Source of the DNA: Sphaerosporella brunnea
Lineage: Eukaryota > Ascomycota > Pezizomycetes > Pezizales > Pyronemataceae
Direction of reading: 5' to 3'
Assembly: GCA_008704415.1 (NCBI GenBank)
Contig: VXIS01000505.1
Location: forward strand, 1-23,613
Length of the DNA stretch: 23,613 nt
In this document: positions 17,252 through 23,613 of the stretch, piece by piece
Layout of the letters: every line of letters starts with the position of its first letter
Numbering within the stretch: position 1 is the stretch's first letter
The notes under the pieces: model-generated
Seen by the model: only the letters and a program-made list of their open reading frames with translations
Databases searched by the model: none
Told to the model about the DNA's origin: nothing
Program-made: the position numbers and the translations under genes

Positions 17252-18345
17252 ATGAAACCACAACTCGTAGCATTCACAGCAACTCTTCTCTGTCTGCTGG
17301 CAGCGCCAGCAGAAGCATACTACACAGTTCTACAAGAATCGTATACGCCATCGAACTTCTTTTCAAAGTTCAACTTCTACACTGCATGTCTTCCCGTGAA
17401 AATATCTATTGGAGAGAGAGAGAGATAGCTACGTCCTAACTAATCCCCCTCGCAGGGCCCAGATCCAACCCACGGCTTTGTCCAATACCTCTCAAAAGCC
17501 GACGCAGCGGCACGGGGCATGATCCGCACCTTCCCCGATGCCGTGTACATCGGGGTCGACAACACCACGGCGAACGCATTCTCAGGCCGCGCCAGCGTGC
17601 GTCTCGAATCCATGGCGACCTTCCAGCGGGGGTTAATAATTCTGGACCTCGAACATATGCCCGGCGGGATCTGCGGAACCTGGCCAGCATTCTGGACGCT
17701 GGGTGATGACTGGCCCAAGTGAGTCCTTTCCCAAATCCGCCGTCAAAAACTAAATAGTAACTTGACCCCTTGCCCAGCAACGGAGAAATCGACATCATCG
17801 AAGGCGTCCACGACAACGCCGTCAATTCCATGGCTTTGCACACATCAGCTGGCTGCACCATCACCGGCGCCGGCGGAACAGGCAGTTTGACGACCAGCAA
17901 CTGCGATGTAAACGCAGCAGGTCAGGGCCCAAACCAAGGCTGCGCGATCAGCGCCACATGTACAAACTCGTACGGGGACGGGTTCAATGCCAACGGCAGT
18001 GGTGGTATCTACGCGACAGAATGGAACAGCGCTTTCATCAAGATCTGGTATTTCCCGCGGGGTTCCGTTATACCGGCGGACGTTCTTGGGCCGAATCCGG
18101 CGCCCGAAACCTGGGGCCCGCCCGTGGGCATGTTCCAAGGCGCTTGCAATATCGACCAGAAGTTCAGGAAACACAGGATCATCATCAACACTACTTTCTG
18201 CGGCGATTGGGCCGGGAATGTTTGGTCGGATCATCCAAATTGTCTGGCAAAGGAGCCAACGTGTAATGCTTTTGTGCAGAATCATCCAGAGGCTTTTGCG
18301 GACGCTTATTGGAGGATCAAAAGCTTGAGGGTTTTTAGCTCTTGA
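17252..18345 (+). CDS. Secreted GH16 endo-1,3(4)-beta-glucanase
   Basis: The exons are 17252-17383, 17456-17718 and 17778-18345, giving 320 residues. Residues 1-22 are a signal peptide (LLCLLAAPAEA, cut before YYTV). The fold follows from 23: SNFFSKFNFYT, then GPDPTHGFVQYLSK, CGTWPAFWTLG (117-127) and NGEIDIIEG (133-141). The last is the GH16 active site, with E135 as nucleophile, D137 assisting and E140 as acid/base. Conserved late elements such as YGDGFNANGSGGIYATEW and HRIIINTTFCGDWAG follow. Family members hydrolyse mixed-linked or beta-1,3-glucans outside the cell, for wall remodelling or plant-material digestion. Intron 2 (17719-17777, 59 nt) is ordinary: GTGAGT...CAG. Intron 1 (17384-17455) gives the expected family sequence FYTGPDPTHGFV only if its donor is GC (GCATGT). 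A GT donor at 17396 would add four residues, ACLP. Either choice leaves an open frame; the branch site CTAAC is clear. Confidence 0.92.
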
Positions 18346-18789
18346 AATTTAGGTGACATTCGAAAGAGTCCAAGGGGGCTAAGGCTAGGGCGAGGACAGA
18401 GTTTCTTTGTTCGCTGTTGAGCCCCCCAGATTATGCAAAGTATATAGCAATTGCTTTTCTTGTAGAGCTATCACAATATTTAAGACAAAGCTTTACAACG
18501 AAGCTAACAACTCGGGCAAGGGGCCGTCGCCAGTTGGAAAGGCCAGTGAGCAAGCAGGACTTTCGGACTGGGCTGATATCCTTAGTAATCGCAAGCCGGC
18601 GAGTGGAGTCCGGCCATGCGGCGATGCACAATGCTCCGCCCGCAGCACGCTAAAAGTGAGCGGACATCAATTCGACCGTGTGTAACCCAGCAAACCAGCA
18701 ACCCGAGCAATTACTTGGTACATAGAAAAAATCAATATTTAACGCGTTCTTTCGCCCTCCGCATCGACGATAGCCTGAATATGCCGCTG
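18346..18789. other. Intergenic region after the GH16 gene
   Basis: This probably holds the 3' UTR of the glucanase gene followed by decayed transposon sequence. No gene is supported. Confidence 0.4.
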
Positions 18790-19150
18790 CATAGCATCTA
18801 TCATCCTATCTATCGCCTCCAAATCCAGTTTCTCCCATTCCTGTTTGGCCATTTCCACCAGATGCTGTATGTTTTGGGGCGGCTCCGAGAAAGCGGCATC
18901 GCCCAAACATTTTCAATGGGATTCAAACCAGGGGACTCCGGCGGCCAAGTGTGAACCAAAGCCTACAAAGAGGTCTAGACAGAGTGGAGGAAGAACCTTT
19001 TTAATCTCCAGCTTGATTGGTAACCGCCGCGCAGTGCGCCCGATTATTATCGTCTATGATCTCATAGGCAGTCCTTCCCTTGGCCTGACAAGGCCTAACA
19101 CTGGTTTTACTATAAAGTAGTATTAACGTAGTGTTCCGCATCCATGCCAC
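18790..19150 (-). pseudogene. Tc1/mariner-type transposase remnant
   Basis: On the minus strand one reads, with breaks, RTAYEIIDDNNRAHCAAVT (about 19070-19012) and then WPPESPGLNPIENVWA (about 18948-18901). These match the two late blocks of Tc1-family DDE transposases: the second Asp in the xDNAxxH block, and the last acidic residue in SPDLNPIEN. A frame change and a stop separate them. No N-terminal helix-turn-helix part or terminal repeats are visible, so this is a truncated relic. Confidence 0.75.
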
Positions 19151-19162
19151 CGCGGTAATTTT

Positions 19163-19606
19163 TTGATCATCATTTGGGATCAGCCAGCACTCCCCCTCCG
19201 AGTCCTTCGATTCACCATGTGTCAGTCAAATCTAACCCATCCCCTAACCCTCGAGGCTAACTTGAAGGGGGTTTCCTTTGAGGTTTCGACTCCCCAGCTG
19301 GACCTTTCAACCGTAAAACCCCCTTTTGACCATATGAATCTCCCCTCGGCGCCTGGGATGGCATTGGAGGTTCTTAGTATCCCAGCGATGTCAACAGAGC
19401 CGGAGCGCATTTTCAGTGGGACGAAGACCACCCTGTTAGACCGTCGCTGCAGCCTAGGAAATGCCACCCTCAACGCCCTGGACTGCTCCAATTGCTGGAG
19501 TCGCGACGGCCCTCATGCTTCTGCTAATCCTGGCCTGGCACAGGTCGATTCCTTGCTGAAGTCGCAACTGAAAGCAGGGAAAGGAGCTTCTAAACCGAAT
19601 GCCTGA
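19163..19606 (+). pseudogene. hAT transposase C-terminal dimerisation domain, relic
   Basis: The frame contains MALEVLSIPAMSTEPERIFSG (about 19358-19420) and then KTTLLDRRCSLGNATLNALDC. This is the hAT C-terminal dimerisation signature (LSIPASSAxSERxFS, then R-x-x-L-x-x-x-T-x-x-x-L). The rest of the roughly 600-residue transposase, including the RNase H-like catalytic part, is missing. A fragment ending is likely, although this piece itself still reads open to 19606. Confidence 0.75.
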
Positions 19607-19720
19607 TTGTTTGTAACTACCTACCCAAGTATATATCTTCGCCTTTTAAGTAACTTGAAAACTTGAAGCCTGCGGGCGCCGACAAGGCGCGCCTGATGAG
19701 AGAGCCAACAAAGCCGCCCC

Positions 19721-19734
19721 AGGCCCGGCCACTG
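19721..19734 (+). repeat. Possible right terminus of the hAT relic
   Basis: The sequence AGGCCCGGCCACTG ends in CACTG about 130 bp after the transposase frame. hAT elements commonly have ends of the type CAGTG...CACTG. I found no matching left end or 8-bp duplication, so the boundary is tentative. GGCCCGGCC at 19722-19730 is also inverted at 19758-19766. Confidence 0.35.
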
Positions 19735-20999
19735 ACCTAGATTGGCCCCGTTTAATAGGCCGGGCCCATGTTGGACGTTGGTCCGCCGTTTGTAGAATGC
19801 CGACAATCAGCTGCCGATCTCAACTTTCGAATTGAAGCGTCAATGCAAGTGGCAAAAAGGTCCAGAGGTCAACTGTGAGAAGGCGGAAAGCAGCATTTGT
19901 CAAATGGCAAGCCGATGTCAAAGGATATCCCCAGTCCACAGGCCTGAAGCGTTTTGAAACTCCATGGAGGGTTGAATTTCAAACTATGGTATCTGGACAG
20001 GTGGCTGTCCTGCCTGTGTGGGTTGCCGTTAGGCGCGCTGGAGGTGTTGAGTGGGCGCTTATAGCGCTTCGCTGGCTTTACAGATTGCTATGACATTCAA
20101 TGAAAAAATATGGCACCCAATGCCAACACGATCTCGCCTTCTTGCGCATCTTACACTTTTAACCTAGATCCACTACGGCCGATCTTTAATCTTAGTTTAT
20201 CTATGGATCACACCGCACGGTACTCCTCGACTCTCGCCCACTGTGGTGATCTTCCACAGTCGCATATGCGGCTCTGCGATGACCATGGCTGAACTGATTT
20301 TCACACGCTGTGCTGGGCAGTTGTTAGCCAGCTACAATACGCCACTTTGATGCCAATTTATGGCCGCCTACAGACTACTCTATGTCCACGCTGGAAGAAA
20401 CATTGACGTTGATGATCATTGCAAATCTACACCACCCCACCAGACCTCTAACCCTGAGGTTTTTTTTTTTTCTTTTTTTTTTTTGGTGATTCTTCGACGA
20501 GTTTTTTGGTGATGCCCCATGTAGGGGGGTTGGGGTGGGGTTATGGCATTTCAAAACTCAGGCAGGTTTCCGATAGAGGTTGGTTTGTTTCGTCAGCCGC
20601 GCAACCCTACATACCAGAGGGATCCGGCAAAAAGTTGTTAAGCACTTCCCATGTCGATACCCCCCCACCCTCCCCAGCTCATCTAGCCAATCGACCGCAG
20701 TTCCTCGGACTCCCTTGTCGATGCCTGCCCCGACACGGAGCTGCATGTCTACTGCATCACGCAACGCGCTAAAATGTTGTGTTGCGGCAATCGCCGCTTT
20801 GGCCCCCACGGGTCCCCTCCGTTGCTGTGGTTGTAACGCCGCCGCATACCTAAACCGAATGAACTGAGCCGGCTTGTTCTAAATGCCGGCCCCTAGAGTG
20901 TTAGACGGGGTAACGCGGCAGGGGGTTGGTGCTCAAAACGACCCCCTACACAACCAGTAGAACAATCCTACGGTTGTGATTGTGGACTTATAAAGGTTG
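19735..20999. other. Gene-free region, probably decayed repeats
   Basis: None of the short frames (for example 19875-20093 plus or 20558-20809 minus) shows a known motif. A T-rich tract T11-C-T12 occurs at about 20461-20484. This is probably old transposon sequence beyond recognition by eye. Confidence 0.45.
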
Positions 21000-21101
21000 A
21001 AAAAAAAAAAAAAAAAAAAAAAAAAAACCACTTAGTTATGGGCGGGTCCAAGTTTTTGTCTGAGGCTATCATCAGGGCAATATGAGTGATAAACTATGAT
21101 G

Positions 21102-21133
<32 letters not shown>
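21000..21133. repeat. Homopolymer cluster: A28 and T20-A12
   Basis: There are 28 A at 21000-21027, then 20 T followed directly by 12 A at 21102-21133. AATATGAGTGA occurs twice, at about 21080 and 21146, bracketing the second tract. This may be the poly(A) tails of inserted retroposed sequence, or assembly-sensitive homopolymers. Run lengths may be inexact. Confidence 0.7.
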
Positions 21134-21838
21134 CCTAATCTGGTAATATGAGTGAGAGAACTTGTGCACCACTTTTAGGGCTCTCACTCGATGTTTCCAT
21201 TTATGGTTAATCCCCATGCAGAGATCTCACCACTCGATACTTCCAAATCAAGGTATGATTTTCGACGAGACAAGCCCGACTAAGTGTCAGACACCCTACC
21301 GCATAAACTCAGAGCCTGGACCGCGCGTGAGGTTGTGGGACGACGTGCACCGGGAGCCGAGCGAAATTTTACTGCCCAAGTGCCGCACCAAAAAAAAACC
21401 ACCTCGCAAAGAAAAAAAAATCACCAACTCCTCCAAAAACATTAAATATAGGCTCAAAAAAAAAGAGATGATGCCAGAGTTGATTAACAATATGTAGCTG
21501 CGAAACAAACCAATTAAAAGGGAGCGTTCCCCGAATTAAAAAAGAATGATTTCGATTTTGGTGGGTTAGGGTTACCAGTTCTTTTGAATCCAACGAGTAC
21601 CCTTGTAGAAATGGAAAACGTTTATGTCATGTTTTTATTCAGCAAACGTTTTACGCCGTGTCTGCCAGGTTCACAAAAACGCCACAGCGACGTCTACAGA
21701 ACACAGAAACCACAATGAAACATGACATACTGTAGCGAGCAATGAGGTACGTACGTCAGCAGTCACCAGCGGCATTTTGTACGTTATTTTTCGCTGTCAC
21801 CAAGGGCCCTTGTCCGATCGCTCAGAACTGTCACCAAG
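21134..21838. other. Gene-free A-rich region
   Basis: No coding or RNA gene is seen. AAAACGTTT...AAACGTTTT forms a 9-bp inverted repeat near 21616-21653. On the minus strand, TTGGTGACAG occurs twice at the right edge (about 21801 and 21837 leftward), with a looser third copy. These could be primer-binding-site-like repeats beside the LTR-like block. Confidence 0.4.
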
Positions 21839-22100
21839 TGTGTGAGCCTTTTCCTTATATCTTGAGTCAAGGCTGAGAGTGGGTTATCCTTTAGCTAATA
21901 GAAAAGCCAGGAAGTCTCGATTATCACAATGTAATAATCTTAAGGGGTTCTGTTCGATTTCTGAAAAGACAACAGAGAAGAGGATCTGTGTCTCTATGAG
22001 GAGGCTTGTGGTTCGTTTTCGTGTTTGATGAGGTTCGTCTTGTTCCTTGAAGCTGATGGTTCTGAAGATCTGGAGGAGTCGTGTGGGCAGGAACGGCCCT

Positions 22101-22107
22101 CTTTATA
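22101..22107 (-). promoter_or_regulatory. TATA box within the LTR-like block
   Basis: TATAAAG on the minus strand, followed by GAGGGCC and then a CA-rich leader. It is the best TATA match in the right part of the window and has no protein-coding gene downstream of it. Confidence 0.45.
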
Positions 22108-22306
22108 GTAGAACCCGCTCGTCCTCAATCGTCGAGCTGAGGGTCAGTGGGAATGCTTCTGACCCTGAATAATAGCAGGGTAAATTCTGCCGTTTGCTTT
22201 TGAGGGTGTGCTCGTACGAGGACAGAGAAATGATTCATGCATACAGCACGATGATTCCCCACTCGTGAGTCATTTCTGTATTCTGGTGCGTCGTCATATC
22301 TATAAT

Positions 22307-22469
22307 TGCAGAACGCTGGCACAATCGTCAGCATGCCCTACGGCCTGCCTTGATTGTGCCCCCTTGCGAGACTAGACTCTTGCACTCTGACGAGTCCAGC
22401 TTATTGTGCAGGATGCTGGCGTTATCGGCTTGCCCTGTGGCCAGCTTTGATTACGCCCCCTTGCTCAGC
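22307..22469. repeat. Imperfect tandem duplication, period 100 bp
   Basis: 22307-22370 and 22407-22469 share TGCAG(A/G)A(C/T)GCTGGC at the left and GATT(G/A)(T/C)GCCCCCTTG at the right, with small gaps between. Duplicated upstream sections are common in LTR U3 regions. Confidence 0.75.
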
Positions 22470-22484
22470 TGAACTTGCAGTACA

Positions 22485-22920
22485 CCATTAGCAGGTGAGG
22501 TATTATCAGACTCTGCGGCAGACGCGGGCACCGATGGCTCGTCATATCAATATCGATGTGGGGGTTCTCCTGTCGTATCATACCGCCGAAGCACGCCATA
22601 TGAATACAACACCCACACCGGTGACTAGACTCTGCATATTGGACTCCACCTTTGTCTGCTGGCCTTTCTCCTCATTCTGCCGGCTGATTGACTCCGACGC
22701 CTTGCAGGCAGTCCTCGTATCTGGCAGTCTCGTCGGTGTGCAGGGTGGTGTGGCGGCTTGCTTCATAAACAGGCTCGTCGCTCCCCTCGCTTTTACTCCT
22801 CCATCCTTTTCTTCCATCTCTACTACTCTCTTTGTCACGGGTATGGTCACGTGACATGTGCTCTTAGTAGTCAGCTAGGGAATAGAATAGAGTCTGCATA
22901 GTGATCGCTTCAAGAGCACG
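22485..22920. other. Intergenic region, no gene seen
   Basis: A plus-strand frame at 22495-22854 has no motif. A perfect 10-bp palindrome, GTCACGTGAC (about 22846-22855), contains an E-box core and has a second CACGTG about 70 bp on. Function unknown. Confidence 0.4.
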
Positions 22921-23504
22921 TGATAGCCGGGTGGCTCCGGATCATAGTAGCTAGCTTGAGTGACGCTGTGGAAGAACTCGGAGATCGGGTGCCTCAGATA
23001 GGACGCTATCTGAGAAGAGAACCCGATTCGGAGATGACAATAGTATAGGCTATTGTTAGAGCTCTTCCGAGATATCTTCGTTGACCTACCTGTTCCGGGA
23101 ACTAGCATGACGATCGGAGGGGTCAGGAGTGATCAACCGGAAGGCGTTGAGCCGAAAAAGTGAAGAATCACTCGACCTAGAACCTCCATAGTAAGTATGG
23201 TTGTCGCGTAAGGCATGCGACGCAGAAGATCGGGAGATGGAGCCAATGGGGCTAAGCATCTACCTGCGACACGAGAATACGACCCTTGTAGAAGTGGGGT
23301 ATTCCGGGTGCGACCCATATCTATGACTCATGATTTGAAATCAAAGAGTGAGTCATAGGAAGGTGGGGCGATCTCTGTGCGCGCCTTGACGCCCACAGTC
23401 GTAGAGACTGTCGGAAAGCCAGCAAGGAGTGAAGGCTGAGTATTACTCAGGGAGACGGTAGTCTCTGGAGCGGCTTCCTACTATAAGTAGGATTGCTTCC
23501 GCCG
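22921..23504. ncRNA. Candidate structured RNA, family unknown
   Basis: Hairpins follow one another along about 580 nt. A closed three-way domain spans 22971-23079: closing stem GAAG/CTTC plus CTCGGA/TCCGAG, arm ATCGGGT/ACCCGAT (22984-22990 with 23021-23027) capped by CTCAGATAG/CTATCTGAG (22993-23014), and arm ACAATAG/CTATTGT (23037-23056). Further stems are AGTGA/TCACT (23159-23172), CCATA/TATGG (23186-23200), GTCGC/GCGAC (23203-23221), GAATAC/GTATTC (23275-23304), CTATGACTCA/TGAGTCATAG (23321-23358), GGGCG/CGCCC (23366-23394), ACAGTC/GACTGT (23395-23411), CTGAG/CTCAG (23436-23450), GAGAC/GTCTC (23452-23465) and TCCTAC/GTAGGA (23476-23492). I could not match it to tRNA, rRNA, RNase P, SRP, U3 or clear group I/II intron core motifs. 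Strand is unknown because the stems read on both. Confidence 0.4.
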
Positions 23505-23613
23505 AGAGAACCCCTTTATCTTCAGCAACCAGAACCATTAGTGTCCACCCGACAAGTTAGCCCTTAAAATTCTATTGTTTAGGATTTTGCAAGTCAGTTT
23601 CCCAAAGTCACGG

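Larger units (their letters stand above)
21839..22484 (-). mobile_element. LTR-like block (solo LTR or LTR of a truncated retroelement)
   Basis: Read on the minus strand, the 646-bp block starts TGTACTGC and ends CACACA. It has a duplicated upstream section (U3-like), a TATAAAG box at 22107-22101, and a downstream leader rich in CA/GA (R/U5-like). TTGGTGACAG follows, and TGG just past an LTR end is the usual start of a tRNA primer-binding site. There is no second LTR and no gag or pol in the window. No 5-bp flanking duplication is seen either. The call rests on layout only. Confidence 0.35.

Noticed and set aside
19690..19712. CTGATGAG as a hammerhead ribozyme core
   Set aside because: No GAAA partner and no cleavage-site stem follow at the required spacing.
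19735..20169. ACCTAGAT at 19735 and 20162 as a target-site duplication
   Set aside because: An 8-mer repeated once in 23 kb is not unusual, and the interval between has no matching terminal repeats.
20558..20809. Minus-strand frame containing ALRDAVDMQLRVGAGIDKGV
   Set aside because: It looks somewhat coding, but no family was recognised and no exon structure could be built around it.
23400..23470. Group I intron P7-like pairing (AGAGACT with AGTCTCT) beside a P8-like hairpin
   Set aside because: The P, Q and S consensus strings and a P3-P8 framework could not be found, and simpler local hairpins use the same bases. Kept only as a remark in the structured-RNA finding.

Overview
This window is nuclear DNA from a fungus, most likely a filamentous ascomycete (Pezizomycotina). 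The genes are interrupted by short introns (52-84 nt) with fungal GTATGT/GTAAGT-type donors and CTAAC/CTAAT-like branch sites. The gene families are a fungal Mn-type cation efflux carrier, a two-domain fungal chromate transporter, a GH16 glucanase and an inner-kinetochore protein. Gene-sized islands alternate with decayed transposons. A more precise placement (for example Pezizomycetes) would be a guess.

Left third (1-8.0 kb). An H4-like histone variant gene (805-1203, +, one intron) converges on a cation diffusion facilitator gene (1736-2991, -, one intron). A gene-poor stretch with a 206-bp terminal-inverted-repeat element (3241-3446) follows. Next is an unrecognised Ser/Pro-rich gene (4068-5638, -), in which an exon-intron-exon block appears to have been duplicated, and a small poly-Asn ORF (5806-6099, -). 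An intact single-exon chromate transporter (6294-7784, -) ends this part.

Middle (8.0-15.2 kb). A perfect 37-nt hairpin and a 112-bp foldback element precede a gene I read as kinetochore protein CENP-P (8802-10052, +, one intron). About 100 bp beyond its stop lies a frame-shifted MULE transposon with 21-bp terminal inverted repeats (10157-11941). Then come a broken flavoprotein fragment (about 12669-12800), a well-formed tRNA-Val(AAC) (13034-13107), and an 882-bp element flanked by TA whose ends are packed with ACGT motifs (13765-14646).

Right third (15.2-23.6 kb). A small two-helix membrane protein (15204-15533, -) and a small basic-N-terminus protein (15947-16427, +) are divergently transcribed. 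A secreted GH16 beta-glucanase (17252-18345, +) follows; its first intron makes best sense as a GC-AG intron. Beyond it are remnants of Tc1/mariner and hAT transposases, homopolymer tracts, an LTR-like promoter block on the minus strand (about 21839-22484), and a final 600 bp (22921-23504) packed with hairpins. That last stretch resembles a structured RNA I cannot name.

The genes do not form a pathway. The only functional echo is that two centromere/chromatin-type genes (H4 variant and CENP-P) lie 8 kb apart, which may be coincidence. All homology statements come from reading motifs by eye; no search was run.
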